Assembly: GCA_017524545.1 (NCBI GenBank)
Contig: JAFXVN010000028.1
Coordinates: forward strand, 99,375-163,374
Source: Bacteroidaceae bacterium
GTDB taxonomy: Bacteria; Bacteroidota; Bacteroidia; Bacteroidales; Bacteroidaceae
Direction: 5' to 3'
DNA: 64,000 nucleotides
Under the pieces are notes generated by a model, which saw only the letters and a list, made by a program, of their open reading frames with translations, did no database searches and was not told the DNA's origin. A program made the position numbers and the translations under genes. Numbering within the stretch: position 1 is the stretch's first letter; every line of letters starts with the position of its first letter. This document shows positions 32,173 through 40,288 of the stretch, in pieces.

Positions 32173-34476
32173 ATGAAACGCATCTTGCTTGCTTTAGTCG
32201 CCTTGCTGAGTGGAACGCTCCTTTGGTCACAGGAAATAAAGGTAGAGTTCTTTACGCCTGGCATCGTTCATGTTGTTAAGTCACCAAACGGAACACAACC
32301 CAAGAGTCTTGTTATCACGGCAAAACCTGAGGAAGTGGCTGTCAGTCATAGCGGAAACACTTGGAAAAGCAAGGAACTGATTGTGAAGCTGAACCCTGCG
32401 TCCAAGTCTCTTACCTTCCTGACTGCCAAAGGCAAGGTCTTGTTGCAGGAATCAAGTTGTTCGATAGGGCAGGGCGTCAGCCAAGTCTTCACGCTCGACA
32501 AGGATGAGGCTATCTATGGATTGGGCACCATCCAGAATGGCAAGATGAACCGAAGAGGCGAGCACAAACGTATGGAACAGTCCAATCTGGAAGACTTCCA
32601 GAGCGTTATACAGAGCATAAAAGGGTGGGGCATCTACTGGGACAATTATTCGCCTACGCAGTTCGATGATGACGAGAATGGTATGTTGCTGAAGTCGGAA
32701 GCGGGCGAGGCCATCGACTACTACTTTATGTATGGCGGTTCTGCCGATGGCGTTATTGCGCAGATGCGGCATTTGACAGGCGATGTGCCGATGTTCCCTT
32801 TGTGGACTTATGGTTTTTGGCAGAGCAAGGAACGCTACAAGACAGCTAATGAGACGCTGGGCATCGTGCAGCAGTACCGCAAGTTGGGTGTTCCCCTTGA
32901 CGGCATCATTCAGGACTGGCAGTACTGGGGGTCGAACTATCTTTGGAATGCTATGGATTTCCTTTCGGAAGAGTTCTCCAATGGCCCGCAGATGATAGAC
33001 GAGGTGCACAAGCTGGGCGCACACTTCATGATTAGCGTTTGGGCAAGCTTCGGCCCTATGACGAAAGCTTATCATGAGCTGGATGAAAAGGGTTTGCTCT
33101 TCGACTTCGAGACGTGGCCGCAGAGCGGACTCACCTTTTGGCCGCCGCGCAAGGACTATCCGTCGGGCGTGCGTGTCTATGACGCATTCAGTCCAGAGGC
33201 AAGAGCCATCTACTGGAAGCATCTGAAGAGGCTCTATGATTACGGAACCGATGCTTGGTGGATGGATTCCACTGACCCCGATTGCTTCGACAGCTCGCCT
33301 GAGACGTATGCTCACAAGGCAGGGCAGGAAGGCGGCACTTGGCGTTCTCTGCGTAATGCCTTTCCTTTGGAAACGGTTCGCGGGGTCTATCAAGCCCAGC
33401 GGAATGTCTCGTCCCAGAAGCGCGTGTTCATTATGACGCGAAGCAGTTTCGCCGGTCAGCAACATTATGGCTCGAATATGTGGAGTGGCGACGTGACTTC
33501 GTCTTGGGATATGCTGCGAAAGCAGGTTCCGGCAGGGCTGAGCTTCTCGCTGACGGGCAATCCGAACTTCAATACCGACATTGGCGGCTTCTTCTGTGGC
33601 GCCTACAATACACGAGGCCAGGCCTCTGCCCCTCGCAATCCGCAGTATCAGGAACTGTATGTGCGCTGGATGCAGTACGGACTCTTCTGTCCTATCTTCC
33701 GCAGTCATGGTGCTGATGCGCCGCGAGAGATATGGCAGTTCGGTCAGAAAAGCGAGCCTGTCTATGATGCCATAGAAGAGGCTATTCGTTTGCGCTACCG
33801 GCTTCTTCCTTATTTATATAGTATGGCTTGGCAGGTGACGACGGCCAACGAAAGTTACATGCGCCCGTTGTTCAGTGACTTTGCTGGCGACCGCCGTGTG
33901 TGGGACATGACAGACGAGTTTATGTTCGGCCGCAGCATATTGGCAGCTCCCATCCTTTCTCCTCAATACACGAGGGAAGAGATTGTGCGCGGAGATGTTG
34001 GCAGCGTGGATTGGAACGCCACGAAGACAGCCCAGAAGTACCTGCCCAAGGGAACCAATTGGTTTGATTTCTGGACAGGAAAGCGTTATGCAGGCGGGCA
34101 GACGGTGACAATAGAAACGACGCTTGAGCGCGTGCCTATGTTCGTCCGCGCCGGTAGCATCGTACCCATGGGGCCTGTCATGCAACACGTCGGGGAGCAG
34201 CAGTGGGACAACCTTGAATTGCGTCTCTACCCGGGAGCCGATGCCACCTTCACGCTCTACGAGGACGAAGGCGACAACTACAACTATGAGAAAGGCATCT
34301 ATTCCACCATTCCCATCAGTTGGAAGGAACGCAGCCGCACCCTGACAATCGGCTCTCGCCAAGGCACTTACCCCGGCATGTTGGAGCAGCGGCAGTTCAC
34401 CGTCGTTACTCCCGACGGCCGTCGCCAGACCATCAGTTACAGCGGCCAGCCAGTAGAGGTGAAGATAGCGAATTAA
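32173..34476 (+). CDS. Secreted GH31 alpha-xylosidase/alpha-glucosidase
   Basis: 767 residues with a signal peptide (cut after about LLWSQ). The GH31 barrel has nucleophile D365 in WWMDSTDPD and acid/base D440 in WSGDVTSSW. N-terminal galactose-mutarotase-like and C-terminal beta domains are present at normal length. The WWMDSTDPD variant resembles alpha-xylosidase-type members, which release xylose from xyloglucan fragments, but alpha-glucosidase activity cannot be excluded. It follows the carboxyspermidine dehydrogenase by 21 bp, an odd pairing of polyamine and glycan genes. Confidence 0.88.
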   Translation: MKRILLALVALLSGTLLWSQEIKVEFFTPGIVHVVKSPNGTQPKSLVITAKPEEVAVSHSGNTWKSKELIVKLNPASKSLTFLTAKGKVLLQESSCSIGQGVSQVFTLDKDEAIYGLGTIQNGKMNRRGEHKRMEQSNLEDFQSVIQSIKGWGIYWDNYSPTQFDDDENGMLLKSEAGEAIDYYFMYGGSADGVIAQMRHLTGDVPMFPLWTYGFWQSKERYKTANETLGIVQQYRKLGVPLDGIIQDWQYWGSNYLWNAMDFLSEEFSNGPQMIDEVHKLGAHFMISVWASFGPMTKAYHELDEKGLLFDFETWPQSGLTFWPPRKDYPSGVRVYDAFSPEARAIYWKHLKRLYDYGTDAWWMDSTDPDCFDSSPETYAHKAGQEGGTWRSLRNAFPLETVRGVYQAQRNVSSQKRVFIMTRSSFAGQQHYGSNMWSGDVTSSWDMLRKQVPAGLSFSLTGNPNFNTDIGGFFCGAYNTRGQASAPRNPQYQELYVRWMQYGLFCPIFRSHGADAPREIWQFGQKSEPVYDAIEEAIRLRYRLLPYLYSMAWQVTTANESYMRPLFSDFAGDRRVWDMTDEFMFGRSILAAPILSPQYTREEIVRGDVGSVDWNATKTAQKYLPKGTNWFDFWTGKRYAGGQTVTIETTLERVPMFVRAGSIVPMGPVMQHVGEQQWDNLELRLYPGADATFTLYEDEGDNYNYEKGIYSTIPISWKERSRTLTIGSRQGTYPGMLEQRQFTVVTPDGRRQTISYSGQPVEVKIAN

Positions 34477-34544
34477 CTCATTATTCCCATCCATCCCATT
34501 AACCCTATTAAACCTATAAAAACAAACAAATAAAAATCATCATT

Positions 34545-35576
34545 ATGGCAAAGAAAGAAACTGAACCAACTGCCCAAGGGCAGCAAAGCGAAAAGCTGAA
34601 GGCGCTGCAGGCGGCGATGGCGAAGATAGAGAAGGACTTCGGCAAGGGGTCTATTATGAAGCTTGGCGAAGAGAGAATCGACAACATCCAGGTCATCCCG
34701 ACGGGTTCCATCGCACTGGACTATGCGCTCGGTGTGGGCGGCTATCCTAGAGGACGTATCGTAGAGATATACGGCCCGGAATCGTCAGGCAAGACAACAC
34801 TTGCCATCCACGCTATTGCTGAGGCGCAGAGGCAGGGCGGCATCGCGGCCTTCATCGATGCGGAGCATGCCTTCGACCGCTTCTATGCTGCGAATCTTGG
34901 CGTGAATGTAGATGAGCTTCTCATCTCCCAGCCCGACAACGGCGAGCAGGCTCTCGACATCGCCGACCAGCTCATCCGTAGCGCAGCCGTGGATATTATC
35001 GTCATCGACTCTGTGGCTGCCTTGACACCCAAGGCAGAGCTTGAGGGCGACATGGGCGACAACAAGGTTGGCTTGCAGGCACGCCTGATGAGCCAAGCTT
35101 TGCGCAAGCTCACCGCGACCATCAGCAAGACGAACACCACCTGCATCTTCATCAACCAGCTTCGCGAGAAAATAGGCGTCATGTTTGGCAATCCCGAGAC
35201 GACCACTGGCGGCAACGCCCTGAAGTTCTACGCTTCGGTGCGTCTCGACATCCGCAAGTCCCAAAGCATCAAAGACGGCGACAATGTCATCGGCAACGAG
35301 GTGAAGGTCAAAGTGGTGAAGAACAAGGTGGCGCCTCCCTTCCGTCGTGCCGAGTTTGAAATCATGTACGGCGAGGGCATCTGCCGCGTCGGTGAAGTGG
35401 TCGATTTGGCCACCAATTTCAAGATTATTGAAAAGAGCGGCTCTTGGTACAGCTACAATGGCTCGAAACTTGGACAGGGCAAAGAAGCGACGAAGAAAGT
35501 CCTCCGCGACAACCCAGAGCTTTGCGAAGAGATAACCGCTAAGATATACGAGGCAATGAATGCCAAGCAGGAATAA
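34545..35576 (+). CDS. recA: Recombinase RecA
   Basis: 343 residues, normal length. Walker A is GPESSGKT (77-84), and the family blocks [30 protein letters not shown] and [22 protein letters not shown] are all intact. It catalyses strand exchange in recombination repair and activates LexA cleavage where LexA exists. The gene stands alone between the GH31 gene and a long hairpin (35600-35687). I see no consensus promoter in the 68-bp gap upstream. Confidence 0.97.
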   Translation: MAKKETEPTAQGQQSEKLKALQAAMAKIEKDFGKGSIMKLGEERIDNIQVIPTGSIALDYALGVGGYPRGRIVEIYGPESSGKTTLAIHAIAEAQRQGGIAAFIDAEHAFDRFYAANLGVNVDELLISQPDNGEQALDIADQLIRSAAVDIIVIDSVAALTPKAELEGDMGDNKVGLQARLMSQALRKLTATISKTNTTCIFINQLREKIGVMFGNPETTTGGNALKFYASVRLDIRKSQSIKDGDNVIGNEVKVKVVKNKVAPPFRRAEFEIMYGEGICRVGEVVDLATNFKIIEKSGSWYSYNGSKLGQGKEATKKVLRDNPELCEEITAKIYEAMNAKQE

Positions 35577-35599
35577 CAAGCAGCATTGGCAGAATTAAC

Positions 35600-35687
35600 A
35601 ACAACGGATTTCACGAATTATACGGATTAGCTTCTGTACTGATTGTCAGCAAAGCGAAAATCCGTATAATCCGTGAAATCCGTTGTT
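35600..35687. terminator. Long inverted repeat between recA and rny (family copy A)
   Basis: 27-bp arms (35600-35626 and 35661-35687) pair with one mismatch around a 34-nt loop. It lies between convergent genes and ends in a T-rich run, so it likely stops transcription from both sides. The arm sequence (core ACGGATTTCAC) recurs at 42805-42889 and, degraded, at 46132-46216. Confidence 0.8.
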
Positions 35688-35711
35688 TTATATTATAACG
35701 AGTTTTGTTTC

Positions 35712-37274
35712 TTACTTCGCGTAAGCGATGGAACGTGTCTCGCGGATGACGGTTATCTTGACCTGTCCGGGATACGTCATCTCGTTCTGAATCTTTGTGG
35801 CAATGTCGGTACTGAGCTGTTCAGTCTGCTTGTCGTCTATCTTGTCGGCTCCGACGATGACGCGCAGCTCGCGGCCAGCTTGGATGGCGTATGTCTTGAT
35901 GACGCCAGGATGACTCATGGCAATGTCCTCTAGGTCTTTGAGGCGTTTGATGTAAGCCTCTACAATCTCTCGGCGTGCACCGGGACGTGCGCCACTGATG
36001 GCATCGCAGACCTGAACGATGGGGGCAAGCAGGGTTGTCATCTCCATCTCGTCGTGGTGTGCACCGATGGCGTTGCATATCTCAGGCTTCTCCTTGTACT
36101 TCTCGGCGAGCTTGGCACCGTAGAGGGCGTGTGGCAGTTCGGGCTCTTCGTCGGGCACCTTGCCGATGTCGTGCAGCAGGCCGGCACGCTTTGCCTTCTT
36201 GGGGTTGAGCCCCAGCTCGCTTGCCATGACAGCACAGAGGTTGGCGGTCTCGCGGGCGTGCTGCAAGAGGTTCTGCCCGTAGCTGCTGCGGTATTTCATC
36301 TTTCCCACGATGCGAATCAGTTCGGGGTGCAGGCCGTGTACGCCTAAGTCGATAGTGGTGCGCTTGCCCACCTCGAGGATTTCCTCGTCGATTTGCTTCT
36401 TCACCTTAGCCACTACCTCCTCGATGCGGCCAGGATGGATGCGGCCGTCGGAGACGAGCTGGTGGAGTGCCAGTCGGCATATCTCGCGGCGTATGGGGTC
36501 GAAGGCGCTGATGACGATGGCTTCGGGCGTGTCGTCAACGACAATCTCGACGCCAGTGGCGGCTTCGAGAGCGCGGATGTTACGTCCCTCGCGACCGATG
36601 ATACGTCCCTTCACCTCGTCGTTGTCGATGTGGAACACCGTGACGGAGTTCTCGACGGCTGTCTCTGTGGCGACGCGCTGTATGCTTTGGATGATGATGC
36701 GTTTTGCCTCCTTGGTGGCTGTCATGCGTGCATCGTCCATGATTTCATTGATGTAGGCGGCAGCGTTCGTCTTTGCCTCGTCCTTCAGAGACTCTATGAG
36801 GCGTTCGCGAGCCTCTTCCACACTTAGGCCGGAGATTTCCTCGAGCTTTGTGCGCTCCTGGTTGATGAGGTCGGAGAAACGGGCGTTAAGCTCCTCTTCC
36901 TTCTTTTCGAGCAAGCCCTGCTGCGTCTCCATGCGCTGGCGCTGTGCCTCGGCTTCCTGCTTGCGGCGTGTCAGCTCGTCTTGCTTCTGGTTGAGCTGCA
37001 TCTCGCGCTGCTTGATGCGGTTCTCACTCTGCTGTATCTGCTGGTTGTGCTGGCGCACTTCCTTCTCAAGCTCAGTGCGCTTGCTCAGGAATTTCTCTTT
37101 CACCTCAAGCAGTTTCTTCTGCTTGATGACTTCTGCCTCTTTCTCTGCGTTCTCGCGGGCTTCTTCGGCAAGTGCCTTGCGCTTGGCAGGCACGGCAACG
37201 AAGTACCAGACAGCCACGAGGATAAAGAATACCGCAAGGGCTATCAGTAGGGCTACTATGATATCTGTTGTCAT
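35712..37274 (-). CDS. rny: Ribonuclease Y
   Basis: 520 residues. An N-terminal membrane helix (about 5-27) is followed by a long coiled coil (about 30-170), a KH domain with [15 protein letters not shown] (about 232-246) and an HD domain with LLHDIGK holding the metal-binding His-Asp pair. It is a membrane-bound endoribonuclease that starts mRNA decay. It is the last gene of an operon with zapA and a small coiled-coil gene. An 84-bp spacer of purine-rich repeats (minus strand) separates it from zapA. Confidence 0.95.
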   Translation of the reverse strand: MTTDIIVALLIALAVFFILVAVWYFVAVPAKRKALAEEARENAEKEAEVIKQKKLLEVKEKFLSKRTELEKEVRQHNQQIQQSENRIKQREMQLNQKQDELTRRKQEAEAQRQRMETQQGLLEKKEEELNARFSDLINQERTKLEEISGLSVEEARERLIESLKDEAKTNAAAYINEIMDDARMTATKEAKRIIIQSIQRVATETAVENSVTVFHIDNDEVKGRIIGREGRNIRALEAATGVEIVVDDTPEAIVISAFDPIRREICRLALHQLVSDGRIHPGRIEEVVAKVKKQIDEEILEVGKRTTIDLGVHGLHPELIRIVGKMKYRSSYGQNLLQHARETANLCAVMASELGLNPKKAKRAGLLHDIGKVPDEEPELPHALYGAKLAEKYKEKPEICNAIGAHHDEMEMTTLLAPIVQVCDAISGARPGARREIVEAYIKRLKDLEDIAMSHPGVIKTYAIQAGRELRVIVGADKIDDKQTEQLSTDIATKIQNEMTYPGQVKITVIRETRSIAYAK

Positions 37275-37358
37275 GTTCTCTTAATGTTTATCTTTTTATC
37301 TTTTCACTTTTTAATGTCTCACCTTTTTACCTTTTCACCTTTTCAATGTTTCACCATT
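37275..37358. repeat. Low-complexity pyrimidine repeat between rny and zapA
   Basis: The plus strand consists largely of degenerate CCTTTTCA and TTTCACC units. In the mRNA this is a run of AAAGGUGAAA-like purine repeats directly upstream of rny. Similar TTTTCAC units occur at about 25400-25425. Confidence 0.6.
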
Positions 37359-37649
37359 TCACCTTTTGGCAAGTGCCGCCTCGACTTCCGAGAGCAGCGG
37401 GCGGAGGGCATTCAGTACAGGCTGTGCATCGTTGGTGGTTTCCTGTCGCTTGTTCTGTACGGCGATGTCGAGGATGGTCATCACCAGATACATCTCTGTG
37501 CTTTGTCCGGGGTAGCTGCTTGTGTAGAAGCTGTATCTCTCCTTGATGAGCTTTTCTGCCTGGCGGTAGATGTATTCTTCATCGCGCTTGATGGTCATGG
37601 GCAGGGTCCATGAGCCGAAGCGGAGCGTTATTGATAGGGTGTCATCCAT
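37359..37649 (-). CDS. zapA: Cell division protein ZapA
   Basis: 96 residues. The N-terminal beta segment (SITLRFGSWTLPMTIKRDEE) and the following helix with AEKLIKERY, then a C-terminal amphipathic helix (DIAVQNKRQ onward), match ZapA, which cross-links FtsZ filaments at mid-cell. It lies 23 bp after a coiled-coil gene and upstream of rny, the common Bacteroidota arrangement. Confidence 0.85.
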   Translation of the reverse strand: MDDTLSITLRFGSWTLPMTIKRDEEYIYRQAEKLIKERYSFYTSSYPGQSTEMYLVMTILDIAVQNKRQETTNDAQPVLNALRPLLSEVEAALAKR

Positions 37650-37672
37650 AAGTCTTTAATCTCTAATCCCTC

Positions 37673-37972
37673 TCATTGAGTCACTTTGAGCATAGAGATG
37701 CACTTGTCAATGTCGCGCACCATCGTCCTGATGCGGCCGCGCATGTCTTTGACGTCGTTGTCGGCCATGTCGATGTACTTCGCCATCTTCAGACGGCTGT
37801 ATTGCTGTTTGAGCTCTTCGTTCTGAATCTGCAGCTCGAGTATCTCGTCGTCCTTCCCGTTGAGCTGTTGGCGCAGCTTGTCAAGCTCTTCCTGCTGCTT
37901 CTCCTGCTGCAGGATGAGCTGGCGGACGCGCGTCTCCAGTCGGGTGATGATGTCTCTGAGTTCTTGATTCAT
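37673..37972 (-). CDS. Small coiled-coil protein linked to zapA
   Basis: 99 residues, predicted almost entirely as one long coiled coil from about residue 5 to 70 (LETRVRQLILQQEKQQEELD and a later LQIQNEELKQQY), with a short C-terminal helix. No enzymatic motif. Its size, coiled-coil nature and position as the first gene of a zapA operon resemble enterobacterial ZapB, which binds ZapA, but no sequence homology is visible. A role as ZapA partner is inference. Confidence 0.75.
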   Translation of the reverse strand: MNQELRDIITRLETRVRQLILQQEKQQEELDKLRQQLNGKDDEILELQIQNEELKQQYSRLKMAKYIDMADNDVKDMRGRIRTMVRDIDKCISMLKVTQ

Positions 37973-37996
37973 GGTGCTATTGCCTCAATTTGCGCA

Positions 37997-38028
37997 CAAA
38001 GATAGTACTTTTTTTCTCTTTATGCAAG
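37997..38028 (-). promoter_or_regulatory. Promoter of the coiled-coil/zapA/rny operon
   Basis: On the minus strand TATCTTTG (38004-37997) is preceded by CTTG (38028-38025) with 20 nt between. The predicted leader is about 22 nt. It begins two bases past the stop of the next upstream gene. Confidence 0.7.
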
Positions 38029-38029
38029 T

Positions 38030-38656
38030 TTATTGCTCAGTATTTTTCTTTGGCTCCTTTTTTGCGAGCATCACGATGGTATGCACATACTCCGTCATCC
38101 ACTGTTCGGTGTAGCCAAGCACGTTCTGGTACTTGCGGATGGAGATGCAGGTGCGGCGCACACCTTCGTCCTTCCAGTCGTTCTTGGTCATAATCTGGTG
38201 TACCTGCTTTGCTGTCATCTCGCGGAGTGCGCCCCGGAAGAAGCTGGGCAGGCGCATCTTCCATTGCATGAGGTTGCCCATGAGCATCATCAGGTCTTGG
38301 CTGAAGCCCTGGAACTGGATGAGGTAGCTTTGTGCGTCCTGTATCTTGCGGCATTGCTTGCGGATGCTGCCGTCGATTTCGGCGAAGAAGGTGTCGCTGA
38401 TGCCGTAGATGTCCTGAATGAGCTTGCGGCAATGCTTCTTCTCGGCGATGCCGAGCTTGTTGTTGAGAGTGGTGACGCGATAGGTCTGTTTGAAGATGCG
38501 CAGGTCGGGCAGTGCACCTAGGTTGTTGATGCCCAGCTGGGCTGCTATCACGGCCTGATAATAGACGCGGATGAGGAGCATGAAGTCCTCCATGCCGCCT
38601 GCCTTTGTCTCTTGGCTTTCCTTGTTTCTGCGGAAGAGTTTGCTGAATATGGACAT
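38030..38656 (-). CDS. Conserved-looking protein of unknown function
   Basis: 208 residues, not recognised. It is cytoplasmic (no signal peptide), helical and basic, with segments such as GALPDLRIFKQTYRVTTLNN and FFRGALREMTAKQVHQIM. The first 20 residues look disordered and polar. It stands alone between a sugar transferase gene and the zapA operon promoter. The 63 bp upstream contain repeats of GATTTACTATTTAC-type sequence. No function is proposed. Confidence 0.75.
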   Translation of the reverse strand: MSIFSKLFRRNKESQETKAGGMEDFMLLIRVYYQAVIAAQLGINNLGALPDLRIFKQTYRVTTLNNKLGIAEKKHCRKLIQDIYGISDTFFAEIDGSIRKQCRKIQDAQSYLIQFQGFSQDLMMLMGNLMQWKMRLPSFFRGALREMTAKQVHQIMTKNDWKDEGVRRTCISIRKYQNVLGYTEQWMTEYVHTIVMLAKKEPKKNTEQ

Positions 38657-38719
38657 GATGTTGATTTACTATTTTACGATTTACTATTTACGATTTGCTG
38701 TTTGAGGCTGTTCTACACA

Positions 38720-40087
38720 TTATATATATATTATGGATTTTGCTTTCGACCTGCTCAGGAGTGTGCCGAGGCGTTGTAGCATGATGCGTATGTCGAGCCA
38801 AAAGCCCCAGTTGCGGCTGTACCAGACATCGGCCTGCATGGGGGAGGTGTTCTGTGAAGACGATGCGGGGAAGCGATAGCTGGTGATGCCGGCTTTGAGT
38901 CGGCTGCCAGAGGCAAAGAGGTGTCTCAACTCGTGGCGGTAGCTGTCGTATTGGTCGGGCAGTATTGCCCTGGAGCCGACGATTGACATGCTGCCCCACA
39001 GCACACAGAGGAACTGAGGAAGCAACTCCAGTTTGGATTGCTTTAGGAATTTGCCGAAAGAGAAGTAGCCTGGGTCGTTAACACCGTCGAGGAAGGACGG
39101 TGCCGCTTCGTGGTGCCGTGTGCGGAAGGTGAGGCTCAGGAAAGTCTTGCCATCCATGCCGCACAGATGCTGTGCCATGAGGACTGGCCCTTTGCTCTGC
39201 CTTTTGATGCAGATGAAGGCAATGAGGGCGACGACGGGGAAGATGGTGAGTAGGATAAGGAGGCTCAGCGCGATGTCTGTCAGTCGCTTTGTTGTCCTGT
39301 TGAGGAAGTTTTGCAGGGGTGGCTTGACAGGCGATAGTACGCCAACGGTGCCGCGACACTCGCTTTGCATGGCCTGTGGCAGGGAGCTGGGTGCAAGGGG
39401 CAGGATGTGTAGCATGAGGCCTTGCTTGCGGCAGATGTGTGCGATGTCCTCTATCTCTGCGGCTTTCAGTGCGGAAGGAGCCAGATAGACACTCTCCGTC
39501 TCGGGGTGTGCTGCGAGATATGCTTCTATCTGCTGAGCCGCCTGCTGCTCTGCTACCAGCATCTCTATGCGGTTCAGTTGCAGTCCGTAAGTGTTCAGCC
39601 GCAGGGCTTCCTGCTGCCACGCTTCCTCCTCGTTGCAAATGATGACACCGTGCTCGCCGTGACGCAGGGCATGGCGGATGAACAAGCTGTTGATGATAAG
39701 CCGCTCTGCTGTCAGTGCCACAAAGAAAAGGAGGCAGCCAGTGATCTGTATGGCATTCCTCTCGGTGAAAACTGCGAAGGCAAGCACGCCACAAGCAAGC
39801 GCAGTCTTCATCGCCTGTGCCACTACCTCGTCGCGCCGGGCAGTCCTGCTGTAGGCATTGTTAGGGATGAAGCACGCAACGACAAAGAGGAATGCAAGTC
39901 CGTAGCAATATAGCACAAACCAGACATAAAAAGGCACTATGCCGGCACCTGCCTTTAATCCATCTGTGAGAGCTGCCAAATAGAAGCAGACCATCCAAAC
40001 GAGTGCCTCGACCAGCAGGGTCAAGCCATCCAAAAGCCAGCGCCGCGCAGTGCGTCGCACAGATATATTTGTCTTTCCTTCGTGCAT
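38720..40087 (-). CDS. WcaJ-type polyprenyl-phosphate sugar phosphotransferase
   Basis: 455 residues. Several membrane helices fill the first about 150 residues, followed by a soluble segment and a C-terminal bacterial sugar transferase domain (about 275-455) beginning KRLTDIALSLLILL, with SIVGSRA and KAGITSYRF as family blocks. Such proteins transfer a sugar phosphate to undecaprenyl phosphate to start exopolysaccharide units. The usual DELPQ motif appears as LELLPQF, a variation at a conserved spot. It is divergent from a Wzc-type kinase gene, which fits an exopolysaccharide role, but no other glycosyltransferase genes lie nearby. Confidence 0.85.
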   Translation of the reverse strand: MHEGKTNISVRRTARRWLLDGLTLLVEALVWMVCFYLAALTDGLKAGAGIVPFYVWFVLYCYGLAFLFVVACFIPNNAYSRTARRDEVVAQAMKTALACGVLAFAVFTERNAIQITGCLLFFVALTAERLIINSLFIRHALRHGEHGVIICNEEEAWQQEALRLNTYGLQLNRIEMLVAEQQAAQQIEAYLAAHPETESVYLAPSALKAAEIEDIAHICRKQGLMLHILPLAPSSLPQAMQSECRGTVGVLSPVKPPLQNFLNRTTKRLTDIALSLLILLTIFPVVALIAFICIKRQSKGPVLMAQHLCGMDGKTFLSLTFRTRHHEAAPSFLDGVNDPGYFSFGKFLKQSKLELLPQFLCVLWGSMSIVGSRAILPDQYDSYRHELRHLFASGSRLKAGITSYRFPASSSQNTSPMQADVWYSRNWGFWLDIRIMLQRLGTLLSRSKAKSIIYI

Positions 40088-40130
40088 TGTTCAGAAGGGA
40101 GCGGCGCATCGAGTGCACATACTCCGTAGG

Positions 40131-40138
40131 CAAAGTTA
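40131..40138 (-). promoter_or_regulatory. -7 element of the sugar transferase gene
   Basis: TAACTTTG on the minus strand (40138-40131) gives a leader of about 41 nt. No matching -33 box is visible. Confidence 0.55.
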
Positions 40139-40233
40139 CGACAATTTGTGCGAAATATGGTAAGATAAGGTAAAGAAATATCAAGGAAAGGCATTTTTTC
40201 GCGCGAATCCTTTAACATTATTATAATAATTCG

Positions 40234-40241
40234 TATCTTTG
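40234..40241 (+). promoter_or_regulatory. -7 element of the Wzc-type kinase gene
   Basis: TATCTTTG lies 47 nt before the ATG at 40289. A weak TTTA at 40211-40214 could serve as -33. Confidence 0.55.
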
Positions 40242-40288
40242 CACGCTGATTGACATTAAGCGAAAACAAATCAAAACTCAATAACGAT

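Noticed and set aside
40250-40288. TTG start for the Wzc-type kinase
   Set aside because: It lies a few bases after the -7 box and adds 13 atypical residues; ATG 40289 gives a normal leader.
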